Both the position numbers and the translations under genes were made by a program. The notes under the pieces were generated by a model. It had not been told where the DNA came from. It searched no databases and saw nothing but the letters and a program-made list of their open reading frames with translations. Of a stretch of DNA of 58,013 bases, positions 7,901 through 16,242 are shown one piece after another. Numbering within the stretch: position 1 is the first letter of the stretch; the number at the start of each line of letters is the position of its first letter. Source of the DNA: Duganella callida (GTDB lineage Bacteria; Pseudomonadota; Gammaproteobacteria; Burkholderiales; Burkholderiaceae_D); the NCBI RefSeq assembly GCF_004614165.1, contig NZ_SPVG01000076.1, positions 1 through 58,013 on the forward strand, given 5' to 3'.

Positions 7901-9643
7901 GCCGTTTACGCGCAGCGAGTGCGCCTGTTCGCGGTCGATGGTGACGCCGGCGTTGTGCAGCGCCGGCAGGATGGTCGACAGCGATGGCACGCGATCGACC
8001 GAATACAGGCGGATGGTGCTGGCGCCGTTGTCGGCATCCACGCGCACGCTCACGCGTGACGGGTCGCCGTTGCGCAGGATCGCTTCCAGGTCGTGGAAGG
8101 CGGCGGCAGGCTTGGTGGCGACGACGTAATCGGTCGGCAGCGTGGCGCACATGCGGCGCAGGCTGGCGCGCAGCGACACGTCTTCCACCTTGTCGGCCAG
8201 CGCCGAGAACTGGTCATGCCAGCCGTCCAGCACCGCCAGCAGCGGTTGCTGGATGTCGGTTGCCAGGTCCAGCGGATAGCGCGCGCCGTGGGCGATCAGG
8301 TAGACGCGAGCCAGCGGACCGTCCGCCACCAGGGTCTGCGAGCTGACGTGATGCGCGCCGGAGCTTGCCTGCAGCGCCTTGGCCAGGGCCGAGCCGACGC
8401 TTGCGCTGTAACGCTCGCGCGGCAGGTAGACCAGCACATTCAGGTGACGCGCATAGACGTCGCGGCGGGCGAACACCTTGGCGCGCGGCTGCTTGTACAG
8501 CGAGACCACGGCGCCGCAGACTTCGGCCAGCCATTCCGGTTCCGCTTCCAGCGCTTCGGTGCGCGGCAGCGATTCGAGGATCTCGACGAATTTCTCGGCG
8601 CGGAAGCCTTCCTGACGCACGCCGGCGATGCTCAGCACCTTGGCCACGCGGCCGCGCGCGAACGGCAGGCGGTCCAGCGGGGTCGAGGTGGCGGCGCGGG
8701 TGAACAGGCCGACGAAGCAGTATTCGCCGAGGATCTTGCCGTCGGCATCCGCATGGCGCACGCCGATGAAGTCCAGTTGCGCATCGCGGTGCAGCGTGCC
8801 TTCCACGTCGGCCTTGACGATGGACAGCGTGTGCGCGCGCTTGGACAGGGTGTCGAAGAAGCCGGGGATGTTGGCCAGGCAGGTGCCGTAGACCGGGTGC
8901 GAGGTGTCCTGCAGCACGCCGATGCGGCTCGGGATATCGCGCTCCAGTTCGGGCACGCCGGGCTTGACCTGATAGTAGGCGTAGCCGAACGGTTCGAAGC
9001 CTTCGGTCTTCGCCCATTCGAGGAAGGCGGCGACTTCCTTGCCCTCTTCGCCGTGGGTGGCCGCTTCGGCGCCGATGCGGCTGAAGTGTTCCAGCATGGC
9101 CGGACGGTCGCGGTGCACCACGGCGGCGTCGCGCGACACCATCTCGATGCGCTCGACCAGCATGCCCAGTTCCGCGTCCGGCAGATCGTCCGCCAGCAGC
9201 ACCAGCACATACGATTCCAGCTTGGCGCCGGCCTGGCCGACGGCGGTGATGGCACCGTCGGCGTCGCGCTGCACCGGCAGCACCGCGTTCAGCACGCCGT
9301 TGGCGGCCACGCGCAGCTTGCGCATGGCCATGACGATGGAATCGACCAGATACGGCATATCGTCGTTCAGGATCAGCAGCGCGGTGGCCATGCCGCCGCG
9401 GCCGTCGGAATGGCGCAGGCGCGCGACCTGCGCGCCGCTGCCGCTACGCTTGGCGACCTGCGTGAAACCGCCCCACAAGACCGGCGCCAGGCTGTCGGGC
9501 ACCGTGCCCGCCAGGTCCTCGTCATCCAGAGACTTCAGCCAGGCGGCGATCAGCGCGGCGACCTGCTCGTCGTCGCCCGCCGTCTTGCTTGCATTGACCA
9601 GCTCCAGCGTTTGTTTACGCAGGTCTTGTGGCATTTGTTTCAT
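4931..9643 (-). CDS. gdhB: NAD-specific glutamate dehydrogenase, giant (180-kDa) class
   Basis: The 1570-residue protein belongs to the Bac_GDH / GDH-180 class, which oxidises glutamate to 2-oxoglutarate and ammonia with NAD+. It has a long N-terminal regulatory region with ACT-like segments, then a catalytic core carrying the lysine motif VPAGAKGGFVCK and GGLRWSDRMEDYR. The Rossmann part has VGVGDMSGDVFGNG, and a helical C-terminal region follows. Length is normal for the class. The start MKQMPQ has GGAGAAG upstream. It lies between astB and astE (97-base gap to astB, TAATG overlap with astE). The paired functions suggest that glutamate made by AST is deaminated at once. Confidence 0.95.
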   Translation of the reverse strand: MKQMPQDLRKQTLELVNASKTAGDDEQVAALIAAWLKSLDDEDLAGTVPDSLAPVLWGGFTQVAKRSGSGAQVARLRHSDGRGGMATALLILNDDMPYLVDSIVMAMRKLRVAANGVLNAVLPVQRDADGAITAVGQAGAKLESYVLVLLADDLPDAELGMLVERIEMVSRDAAVVHRDRPAMLEHFSRIGAEAATHGEEGKEVAAFLEWAKTEGFEPFGYAYYQVKPGVPELERDIPSRIGVLQDTSHPVYGTCLANIPGFFDTLSKRAHTLSIVKADVEGTLHRDAQLDFIGVRHADADGKILGEYCFVGLFTRAATSTPLDRLPFARGRVAKVLSIAGVRQEGFRAEKFVEILESLPRTEALEAEPEWLAEVCGAVVSLYKQPRAKVFARRDVYARHLNVLVYLPRERYSASVGSALAKALQASSGAHHVSSQTLVADGPLARVYLIAHGARYPLDLATDIQQPLLAVLDGWHDQFSALADKVEDVSLRASLRRMCATLPTDYVVATKPAAAFHDLEAILRNGDPSRVSVRVDADNGASTIRLYSVDRVPSLSTILPALHNAGVTIDREQAHSLRVNGQRHYVTSLSVDADTAAKLGKPEIVSVAEDLFTALFNNEAEDGRLNGLVIEGGLSVREVQLVRAYMSYWRQTGTNFSVRYMAETLRTQPALVKDLVDAFLQRFDPANDDATRNAALDKIADIKSRLPAINHADSEAVLGAMATLIAATLRTNYFQNAQQGDKIIFKFDTSNLSLVPEPRPFREIFVFSRRFEGVHLRGGPVARGGLRWSDRMEDYRTEVLGLVKAQMVKNAVIVPAGAKGGFVCKQMPKDAARDVIAAEGEAVYRLFISSLLEVTDNRVLGKIVPPADTVVYDPNDPYLVVAADKGTATFSDIANGIAVQRGFWLGDAFASGGSNGYDHKKMGITAKGAFEAVKRHFYEMDHDIHAAPVTMVGVGDMSGDVFGNGALLSRKLKVLAAFDHRHIFLDPNPDMEVSFKERERMFALPRSSWDDYNKELISAGGGVYPRSARSIELSPQIRAALDIEETALAPEELMHRILLAPVDLFYNGGIGTYIKASTETHAQVKDRANDNIRVNGNELRCKVVTEGGNLGATQAGRIEFALNGGRIFTDAIDNSAGVDCSDHEVNAKMWLDVEMNAGQLSEADRNRTLNEMTNDIERLVLRDNTLQTQLLVRELQAQGDAAVQDGYAALIASLEEEGALSRELEQLPSVAELARRKADGRGLTTPELAVVIANVKNRYKRILSALPLTDNSWAESVLKPYFPDLLVATRPALAHPLANAILATVLANESVNRCGPLMLRQLAGEHGVDESDVILAWGQAWSALNLAPVFDALDADALKVPRAVSVKVDARTRSLQKSVIEGALSVPAEQLRAGAAELTRLFAKPETLASLTGADGQSEAELTAGLRAEFVRAWKAVDAIESVAAFVFAALSVQRPQGMDLPAFLQVGLALRAQVGIDVLERGLKLPATNRSQEQLRSYAQNALRRTQQRLLTQVLKHATGGHSAVEAVEVVANTLGLSGYAPAADLEQAMLDVWALSEAVNASTTAVAV

Positions 9644-9740
9644 CTTTGCTTCTCCAATACGTTATAGGTATTTTGTGTTGCAGGGGCCGCGCCGGCTTGT
9701 GGCTGCGCGATTCCGGTTAGATGTGGGACGAAAAACAGGA

Positions 9741-11078
9741 TTACAAGTCGTATAGCCCCGGCAGTCCCAGTATAAGGCTCAATTCCTCCAACGCGGTATG
9801 TACCTCAATGGCGAGTTGGGGATCTGCCAGATCGGCAGGCTCCAGGCGGTCGCGGTAGTGTTTTTCCACCCACGCCACCAGCGTGTGATACAGCGCTTCG
9901 GTCATCACCACGCCCTGGTGCATGGCCGCCGCCTCGGCATCGGTCAGCGCCACGCGCAGGCGCAGGCACGCCGGGCCGCCGCCGTTGCGCATCGACTGGC
10001 GCAGGTCGAAGTGGATCAATTCGTCGATGGCGCCGCCGCCGGCGACCAGGCCTTCCAGATAGGAAGCCACCGCGCCCACTTCCTGGCATTCGTGCGGGAT
10101 CACCAGCGCCATCTTGCCGTTGTCCTTGCTCAGCAGCTGGCTGTTGAACAGATAGCTGGCGACGGCGTCGTTGACCGATACCCTGGCGGTGTCGACGCGG
10201 ATCGCGTTCAGGTCCGCGCCCACCGCGCCCATCGCGCGGCGCAGCTGATCGAGCGCGCCCGCTTCGTCGGCGAATGCCTGTTCGTGGTAGAACAGCACAT
10301 TGGCGTTACCTACCGCGATCACGTCGTTGTGGAACACGCCCTGATCGATCACGTCGGGATTCTGCTGGATGTACACGGCGCGTTGCGCCGCCAGGCCATG
10401 CAGGCGCGCCACCGCCTGCGATGCTTCCAGCGTCTGGCGCGCCGGATACTTCTTCGGCGCGGCGACCGACACATCGAATTCGCTGCGGCCGAAGACGAAC
10501 ATCTCGATGCCGGCGCTGCCGTGATCGCGGCACAGGCGCGTGTGGTTGGCCGCGCCCTCGTCGCCGAAGGCCGGCGTGCCGGGCAGCGCGTCGTGCACGG
10601 CGAAGTGCTCGTCATCCTTGAAGATGGCGCGCAGGGCGCGCGTCGATTGCGTGTGTTCGAAGGCGCGGTGCAGCTTGTTGTTCAGGTTCGCCGCGGTGAA
10701 GTGGGTGCGGCCGTCGGCGCTGTCGGCCGACGGGCTGACGGTGGCGGCGTTGGCGGTCCACATCGGCGACGCCGAATAGGCGCAGGCCAGGATCACCGGC
10801 GCTTCCCTGGCTGCCTTGGCCAGCACCTCGGCATCGCTGCCGCTGAAACCGACGCTGCGCAGCAGGCGGAAGTTGGGACGGTCCTGCGGCGGCAACAGCG
10901 CCTGGCCGAAGCCGCGCGCCGCCAACGCGCGCATCTTGGCCAGCCCTTGCAGCGCGGCCAGCTTTGGGTTCGATGCGCTTTTGACGTTGCTGAACGAGGC
11001 GACGTTACCGAACGACAGGCCGGCATAATTGTGCGATGGGCCGACCAGGCCGTCAAAGTTGAATTCGCGTGCAGACAT
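9741..11078 (-). CDS. astB: N-succinylarginine dihydrolase
   Basis: Second AST step: succinylarginine to succinylornithine, two ammonia and CO2. The 445-residue protein starts with the family hallmark [21 protein letters not shown] and belongs to the amidinotransferase/dihydrolase fold. The nucleophilic Cys sits in [14 protein letters not shown], and conserved His residues are seen in [16 protein letters not shown] and [11 protein letters not shown]. Length matches the roughly 445-residue family. It starts eleven bases after the astD stop, and gdhB follows after 97 bases. Cytoplasmic. Confidence 0.96.
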   Translation of the reverse strand: MSAREFNFDGLVGPSHNYAGLSFGNVASFSNVKSASNPKLAALQGLAKMRALAARGFGQALLPPQDRPNFRLLRSVGFSGSDAEVLAKAAREAPVILACAYSASPMWTANAATVSPSADSADGRTHFTAANLNNKLHRAFEHTQSTRALRAIFKDDEHFAVHDALPGTPAFGDEGAANHTRLCRDHGSAGIEMFVFGRSEFDVSVAAPKKYPARQTLEASQAVARLHGLAAQRAVYIQQNPDVIDQGVFHNDVIAVGNANVLFYHEQAFADEAGALDQLRRAMGAVGADLNAIRVDTARVSVNDAVASYLFNSQLLSKDNGKMALVIPHECQEVGAVASYLEGLVAGGGAIDELIHFDLRQSMRNGGGPACLRLRVALTDAEAAAMHQGVVMTEALYHTLVAWVEKHYRDRLEPADLADPQLAIEVHTALEELSLILGLPGLYDL

Positions 11079-11089
11079 GGAGGCGACCT

Positions 11090-12559
11090 TCAGAAGTGCA
11101 TGCCCGGCGACAGCTTGGCCGGCATTTCAAGAGCGGGGTTTTCGATCGAGGCGACCGGATAGGCGCAGTAATCGGCAGCGTAGTAGGCGCTCGGACGGTG
11201 GTTGCCCGATTTGCCGACGCCGCCGAACGGCGCGGTGCTGGCGGCGCCCGTGGTGGGACGGTTCCAGTTGACGATGCCGGCGCGGGCGCGCACCTGGAAG
11301 ATCTTCCACAGCTGTTCGTCGTTGGAGATCAGCGCCGCCGCCAGACCGAACTCGGTGGCGTTGGCGGCCTTGATGGCGCTGTCGAAATCGGCCACGCGGA
11401 TCACCTGCAGCAGGGGACCGAACCACTCTTCGTCCGGAATGCCCTTGGCGTCGGTGACATCGACGATGCCGGCGGTGACGAAGCCGGTGTTGGGGTCGAG
11501 CTGCTTCATTTCCAGCAGCAGCTTGCCGCCCTTGGCCACCAGGTCGGACTGCGCCTGCACCAGGCGCTTGGCGACGTTGGCCGACACCACCGGTCCCATG
11601 AACGGCGCCGGTTCGGCGTTCGAAGCGCCCACGGTCAGGCGGCCGGCGACATCCACCAGACGCGCGATGATGGCGTCGCCCTCGGCGCCCTGGCGCACGA
11701 TCAGGCGGCGCGCGCAGGTGCAGCGCTGACCGGCCGAGATGAAGGCCGAGGACACCGCCATGAACACCGCGGCATCGATTTCCTTCGCGTCCCAGATCAC
11801 CAGCGGGTTGTTGCCGCCCATCTCCAGCGTCAGCATCTTGCCCGGCTGGCCGCCGAACTGCTTGTGCAGCGCGGTGCCGGTCGGGCAGCTGCCGGTGAAC
11901 AGGACGCCGTCCAGGTCCTTGCACTGCCCCAGGTCGACGCCGGTCTCGCGGCCGCCGTTGAGCAGGTTGATCACGCCTTTCGGCACGCCGGCCTGTTCCC
12001 ACAGCTGCACGGTCTTGATGGCGGTGCGCGGCGCGTATTCGCTGGGCTTGAACACCACCGTGTTCCCGGCGATCAGCGCCGGCACGATGTGGCCGTTCGG
12101 CAGGTGGCCGGGGAAGTTGTACGGACCGAATACGCCGAACACGCCGTGCGGACGGTGGCGCAGCACGGCCTCGCCGTCGGCGACCTTGTTGTGGCTCTCG
12201 CCGGTGCGGGCGTTATAAGCCTGCACCGAGATGTCGATCTTGTTGGCCATGGTGGTGACTTCCGTGCGCGCTTCCCACAGCGGCTTGCCGACTTCCTCGG
12301 CGATCAGCAGCGCCAGCGCCTCGGCATCCTGCTTGAGCAGGTCGCGGAAGCGGGTGGCGATGGCGATGCGCTCCTCGACCGGCGTCAGCGCCCACGGCTC
12401 GAAGGCGGCGCGCGCGGCAGCCACGGCCTGCTCCACGTCCTTGCAGGTGGATTCGCAACTGGCCCAGGTCTGCCTGCCGGTGGATGGATCGATGGTCACC
12501 AGTTCGGCGCCGCTGCCGGCGAGCCATTCGCCGTTAATGAAATTGCTGATGTTAGCCAT
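11090..12559 (-). CDS. astD: Succinylglutamate-semialdehyde dehydrogenase
   Basis: Fourth AST step: oxidises succinylglutamate semialdehyde to succinylglutamate with NAD+. The 489-residue aldehyde dehydrogenase has the cofactor loop [11 protein letters not shown], the catalytic Glu in [10 protein letters not shown] and the nucleophilic Cys in [12 protein letters not shown]. The substrate-family start [12 protein letters not shown] is typical of AstD. Its first eight bases overlap the end of the arginine succinyltransferase subunit gene, showing tight coupling. Confidence 0.96.
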   Translation of the reverse strand: MANISNFINGEWLAGSGAELVTIDPSTGRQTWASCESTCKDVEQAVAAARAAFEPWALTPVEERIAIATRFRDLLKQDAEALALLIAEEVGKPLWEARTEVTTMANKIDISVQAYNARTGESHNKVADGEAVLRHRPHGVFGVFGPYNFPGHLPNGHIVPALIAGNTVVFKPSEYAPRTAIKTVQLWEQAGVPKGVINLLNGGRETGVDLGQCKDLDGVLFTGSCPTGTALHKQFGGQPGKMLTLEMGGNNPLVIWDAKEIDAAVFMAVSSAFISAGQRCTCARRLIVRQGAEGDAIIARLVDVAGRLTVGASNAEPAPFMGPVVSANVAKRLVQAQSDLVAKGGKLLLEMKQLDPNTGFVTAGIVDVTDAKGIPDEEWFGPLLQVIRVADFDSAIKAANATEFGLAAALISNDEQLWKIFQVRARAGIVNWNRPTTGAASTAPFGGVGKSGNHRPSAYYAADYCAYPVASIENPALEMPAKLSPGMHF

Positions 12560-13607
12560 GGTGCTTCCTCGGATTGAGAGTCAGGGTGCGCACGCTGTCG
12601 CCGCCGTGGCAGTGCAGAAGCTTTTGCTCGGCCTCCGGCAGCGCGATGCTGCCGTTGACCGGCATGGCGTGCGACAGAATCATGCGGAAATCTTTGAGCG
12701 TGGTGTTCGACACCAGCATCGGCTCGGCCGCCAGCGACTCCGGCGCGCACGCCGAATCCCAGTCGGTGGCGGGGCCGATTTCGGCCAGCGTGCTGTCGCG
12801 CAGCGCCCGCAGTTCCGACACGCGCGCCTGCAGCACCGGGCCGGCGTCGAAGATGTCGACGTAGCCTTCGAAATACATGCCTTCCTGTTCCAGCAGGCGG
12901 CGCGCCGGCGCGGTCGAGGTGTGCACCTTGCCGATCACCTCCTGCGCATCCTGCGGCAGGTAGTCGACGTACAGCGGCTGGCGCGGCATCAGTTCGGCGA
13001 TGAAGGACTTCTTGCCGACCGCGGTCAGCGCGTCGACGTGGTCGAAGTCCATCTTGAAAAAGTGGCGGCCTAGCCCCTCGTAGAACGGCGAGCGGCCGCT
13101 CTCCTCCTGGTAGCCGCGCATTTCGGCGATCAGCTTTTCGGTGAACAGGTGCGGGAACTGGGCGATGAACAGGAAGCGGCTCTTGGACAGCAGCTTGCCG
13201 TTGTTGCCGCTGCGGTAGTCGGGATGCAGGAACAGCGAGCACAGTTCGGTGCTGCCGGTCAGGTCGTTCGACAGGTACAGCGTGTCCATGCGGGTGAACA
13301 CATCGAGCTCGCGGCTGGAGTGCACCAGGGTGCCGATGCGGTAGTTGTAGAACGGTTCGGTCAGGCCGACCGCGCCCTTGATGGCGCACACGCCGGCCAT
13401 GCGGCCGCTGTCGGTGTCCTCCATCACGAACATGTAGTCGCGCTTCTCTGGCGCGATGGTTTCGGCGAAGGAGGCCACGGCGATCTGCACGCGGTCGCCC
13501 ATCATCTTCATGTCCGGCTTGAGCGTGGTCATGCCGCTGCCGACCTGGGTGGCCATCACGTACAGGGCGTCGAGATCGCCGGCCTGGATTGCGCGTACTA
13601 CCAGCAT
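12552..13607 (-). CDS. aruG: Arginine N-succinyltransferase, beta-type subunit
   Basis: First AST step: transfers succinyl from succinyl-CoA to the alpha-amino group of arginine. The 351-residue protein is an AstA-family GNAT-related acyltransferase starting MLVVRAIQAGDLDALYVMA. It is paired with a homologue encoded immediately upstream (13625-14662), the arrangement of aruF/aruG in Pseudomonas, where the two chains form a heteromer. Family stretches seen include LCSLFLHPDYRSGNNGKLLSKSRFLF and GRHFFKMDFDHVD. An AGGAAAAG ribosome site precedes the ATG. Which paralogue is alpha or beta is assigned by gene order only. Confidence 0.92.
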   Translation of the reverse strand: MLVVRAIQAGDLDALYVMATQVGSGMTTLKPDMKMMGDRVQIAVASFAETIAPEKRDYMFVMEDTDSGRMAGVCAIKGAVGLTEPFYNYRIGTLVHSSRELDVFTRMDTLYLSNDLTGSTELCSLFLHPDYRSGNNGKLLSKSRFLFIAQFPHLFTEKLIAEMRGYQEESGRSPFYEGLGRHFFKMDFDHVDALTAVGKKSFIAELMPRQPLYVDYLPQDAQEVIGKVHTSTAPARRLLEQEGMYFEGYVDIFDAGPVLQARVSELRALRDSTLAEIGPATDWDSACAPESLAAEPMLVSNTTLKDFRMILSHAMPVNGSIALPEAEQKLLHCHGGDSVRTLTLNPRKHHG

Positions 13608-13624
13608 AGCTTTTCCTTTTGTTC

Positions 13625-14662
13625 TTATATTCGGACGCAGATCACGGTGTCGCCCTCGGCGACGCGCAGCGCTTCCTGTACCTCGACGGACAGGGCCACG
13701 CTGAGTTGCGCATCCAGCGCCGGGCAGTGCGTGATCACGGCGCGGAAGTCATGTTCGGTGGCCGAGGCCACGGCGTAACGCAGCTGCGGCTCGCGGCCGC
13801 GGTCCGGCTGCTCCACCGAGGTCGCCACGCGGCGCTGCAGCGCGCCGGTGAAGGTGCGCAGCGAATTCTTGTGCGCCTGCAGGATCGGGCCGCCGTCGAA
13901 GATGTCGATGTAGTCGTCGGCCTCGAAGCCCTCCGCCGTCAGCAGGTTGAAAGCCAGCTCGCCCGACGGGTGGATCTGGCCCATGGCCGCCTGCGCGTCG
14001 CCCGGCAGCAGCGGCACGTAGACCGGGTAGTGCGGCATCAGTTCGACGATCAGGGTGCGGTTGCGCGCACCGCCGATGGTGCGCTCGGCGTCGAGGAAAT
14101 CCATCTTGAAGAATTTACGGCCCAGCGCGTCCCAGAACGGCGAGCTGCCGTCGTCCTTGGTGACGCCGGCCAGCGGCACGAAGAAGCGGTCGGCGAAGCG
14201 GTGCGGCGCCAGCACGGCGAACATCAGCCGCGCGCGCGACAGCAGCGCCGCCTCGGCCGAGCCGTGTTCGCGCTCGCCGACGTAAAAGCTGGACAGCTGC
14301 GAATAGCCGGTCAGCTCCGAGCACAGCGTCAGCGCGTGCACGCTGTGGCTGATGTTCAGGTCGCGCGACACCTGCTGGATCACGTCGTTGCGGAAGGAGA
14401 AATAGGTGCCGTTGGAGCCGGCCGCCGCGAACATGGCGGCGGTGCCGACGATTTGCCGTTCGTGCGGCGATTCCAGCACCAGCAGATAGGATTCCTCGCT
14501 GGGGATGTCGACGTGCGCGGCAAAGGACGCGATCGAGCGCTCGATCATGGCGACGATCTTGTCGCGCGTCTTGGGCAAGGTATGCACGCCCGGCATGGGC
14601 ACCGCGGCCAGCGCTTCCAGGGCTGCGATATCCGCAAGTTCGACCGGACGGACTACATACAT
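13625..14662 (-). CDS. aruF: Arginine N-succinyltransferase, alpha-type subunit
   Basis: The 345-residue AstA-family protein starts MYVVRPVELADIAALEALAA and carries the same motifs as its neighbour (LSSFYVGEREHGSAEAALLSRARLMF, DALGRKFFKMDFLDAERTI). The two are diverged paralogues 17 bases apart and should form the mixed succinyltransferase. GAGGAG precedes the ATG. A 92-base gap with two strong hairpins (14688-14742) separates it from the astC-type aminotransferase, unlike the tight spacing downstream, so expression of astC and of aruFG may differ. Confidence 0.92.
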   Translation of the reverse strand: MYVVRPVELADIAALEALAAVPMPGVHTLPKTRDKIVAMIERSIASFAAHVDIPSEESYLLVLESPHERQIVGTAAMFAAAGSNGTYFSFRNDVIQQVSRDLNISHSVHALTLCSELTGYSQLSSFYVGEREHGSAEAALLSRARLMFAVLAPHRFADRFFVPLAGVTKDDGSSPFWDALGRKFFKMDFLDAERTIGGARNRTLIVELMPHYPVYVPLLPGDAQAAMGQIHPSGELAFNLLTAEGFEADDYIDIFDGGPILQAHKNSLRTFTGALQRRVATSVEQPDRGREPQLRYAVASATEHDFRAVITHCPALDAQLSVALSVEVQEALRVAEGDTVICVRI

Positions 14663-14687
14663 GGGAACTCCTCAGGGAAAGCGAACC

Positions 14688-14742
14688 GGCCCGGCACACA
14701 CCTCGCCGGGCCATGGAAAAGCGGCGGATCGGTATCCGCCGC
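14688..14742 (-). other. Two intercistronic hairpins between astC and aruF
   Basis: Hairpin one pairs GGCCCGGC (14688-14695) with GCCGGGCC (14705-14712). Hairpin two pairs GCGGCGGAT (14721-14729) with ATCCGCCGC (14734-14742) around CGGT. Neither is followed by a clean T-run in the direction of transcription, so mRNA processing, 3'-end protection or partial attenuation is more likely than full termination. Confidence 0.6.
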
Positions 14743-14754
14743 GGTGCTGCCGTT

Positions 14755-15999
14755 TTACGCCGCCTTCAGCAGCTCATCCAGCGACTGGCGGATGATGCGG
14801 TCGGCTTCGGCGATCTGCGCGTCCGACACGATCAGCGCCGGCGCCAGACGCACCACGTCCATGCCGGCGATCAGCACCATCATGCCGTTGGCCTCGACCG
14901 CCTTCTGGATATCCTTGGAACGGCCCTTCCACGCCTCGGTTACCACCAGGCCCAGCAGCAGGCCGGCGCCGCGCACCTGGCTGAACACCTGCGGGTAGTC
15001 GCCGATCAGCTGTTCCATGGTCGAGCGCAGCTTGGCGCCGGCTTCCTGCACGCGCGCCAGGAAGGCCGGCTGCCGGATGGTTTCCAGCACCGCCAGCGCC
15101 ACCGTGGTGGCCAGCGGGTTGCCGCCGTAGGTGGTGCCGTGCGAACCGACGCTCAGCGTGGCCGCCAGCTCGTGGGTGGTCAGCATGGCGGCGATCGGGA
15201 AGCCGTTGCCCAGCGCCTTGGCCGAGGTCAGGATGTCCGGCACGATGCCGTAGCTCATGTAGTGGAACAGGTGGCCGGTGCGGCCCATGCCCGACTGCAC
15301 TTCGTCGAAGATCAGCAGCGCGCCGGTCTTGTTGCACAGGTCGCGCAGCTCCTGCAGGAAAGCCTTGTCGCCCGGCACCACGCCGCCCTCGCCCTGCAGC
15401 GGCTCGACGATCACGGCGCAGACGTCGTCGCCGATGGCGGCGCGCGCCGATGCGATGTCGTTATACACGATGTGGTCGATCGACGGCGGCAGCGGCTCGA
15501 AGCCTTCGGTGTACTTGGACTGGCCGCCCACCGACACGGTGAACAGCGTGCGGCCGTGGAACGACTGGTAGCACGACACGATGCGCGACTTGTGCGCGCC
15601 GAACTTGGTGTGCGCGTATTTGCGCGCCAGCTTCAGCGCCGCTTCGTTGGCTTCCGCGCCGGAGTTGCAGAAGAAGGCGCGGTCGGCGAAGGTGGCTTCG
15701 GTCAGCGCCAGGCCCAGGCGTAGCACCGGTTCGTTGGTGTAGCCATTGCCCAGGTGCCACAGGGTGTTGGCCTGGCGGGTCAGCGCCTCGACGATGATCG
15801 GGTTGCAATGGCCGAGCGCGGCCACGGCGATGCCGGAGGTGAAATCCAGATAGTGCTTGCCGGCCTGGTCCCACAGATCCAGACCCTCGCCTCGGACCGG
15901 AACCATCGCTGCCGGTGCATAGGTCGGCACCAGGACTTCATCGAAAGTCTGACGAGTCACAGGACGGTTAAAAGCGGTCGTTTCGAGCTTGGCGTTCAT
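14755..15999 (-). CDS. astC: Succinylornithine/acetylornithine aminotransferase
   Basis: Third AST step: succinylornithine plus 2-oxoglutarate to succinylglutamate semialdehyde plus glutamate. The 414-residue class-III aminotransferase binds PLP through Lys261 in TSAKALGNGFP. It also shows the phosphate-binding NSGAEANEAALK (about 112-123) and the ring-contacting Asp232 in IFDEVQSGMGR. AstC/AruC and biosynthetic ArgD are close homologues; the operon position makes the catabolic role more likely, though dual function is possible. The start is set at MNAKLETT (ATG 15999) because AGGGA lies just upstream; an 18-residue extension has no ribosome site. It is the first gene of the operon. Confidence 0.93.
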   Translation of the reverse strand: MNAKLETTAFNRPVTRQTFDEVLVPTYAPAAMVPVRGEGLDLWDQAGKHYLDFTSGIAVAALGHCNPIIVEALTRQANTLWHLGNGYTNEPVLRLGLALTEATFADRAFFCNSGAEANEAALKLARKYAHTKFGAHKSRIVSCYQSFHGRTLFTVSVGGQSKYTEGFEPLPPSIDHIVYNDIASARAAIGDDVCAVIVEPLQGEGGVVPGDKAFLQELRDLCNKTGALLIFDEVQSGMGRTGHLFHYMSYGIVPDILTSAKALGNGFPIAAMLTTHELAATLSVGSHGTTYGGNPLATTVALAVLETIRQPAFLARVQEAGAKLRSTMEQLIGDYPQVFSQVRGAGLLLGLVVTEAWKGRSKDIQKAVEANGMMVLIAGMDVVRLAPALIVSDAQIAEADRIIRQSLDELLKAA

Positions 16000-16052
16000 G
16001 GCATTCCCTATCAATAGTGGGTGGGAGGACGGCACAGCGCCGCCTGGACCCA

Positions 16053-16116
16053 ATTATAAAAAGCGCGATGCTAAAACTCTTTTCAAATGGCGACAAGAAT
16101 TTTTAGATTTGACCGC
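16053..16116 (-). promoter_or_regulatory. astC promoter with ArgR-type binding site
   Basis: On the minus strand a perfect TATAAT lies at 16058-16053, about 54 bases before the astC ATG. TGTCGCCATTTGAAAA (16095-16080) matches the Pseudomonas aeruginosa ArgR half-site TGTCGC-N8-AA exactly. A weaker half-site starts 21 bases upstream (GCGGTC-N8-AA from 16116), the spacing known for tandem ArgR half-sites. There is no good -35 at normal distance (TTGAAA is 22 bases away), which fits an activator-dependent promoter. The consensus is prior knowledge; use by the adjacent regulator is inference. Confidence 0.6.
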
Positions 16117-16141
16117 AAATTTAAGATTGCCAGATTGATCA

Positions 16142-16242
16142 TGAGGTGGTTTGGGATGGGCATGGCCAGGCGCAGCGACGAAGACAGTGCGCCTGCACGG
16201 CGAGGCGCTGCAACAACGCCATGGCCATCCCAAACCGCCTCA
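16142..16242. repeat. 101-bp imperfect palindrome with nested hairpin, argR 3' end
   Basis: Arms 16142-16166 and 16218-16242 (25 bp) pair with one G.T and one G.G mismatch. Directly inside the left arm a second stem, CAGGCGCA (16167-16174) with TGCGCCTG (16188-16195), forms a branched structure. The right arm contains the argR stop codon (16240-16242). It shares no sequence with the palindromes at 3218 or 48646. It sits between argR and the astC promoter. Confidence 0.75.

Noticed and set aside
6698-9667. Long plus-strand frames opposite gdhB
   Set aside because: High-GC antisense frames; the minus strand encodes a full-length, motif-bearing GDH.
9644-9740. ArgR-type site or independent promoter for gdhB
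   Set aside because: No TGTCGC half-site is present; a TATAAC near the gdhB start lacks a usable -35.
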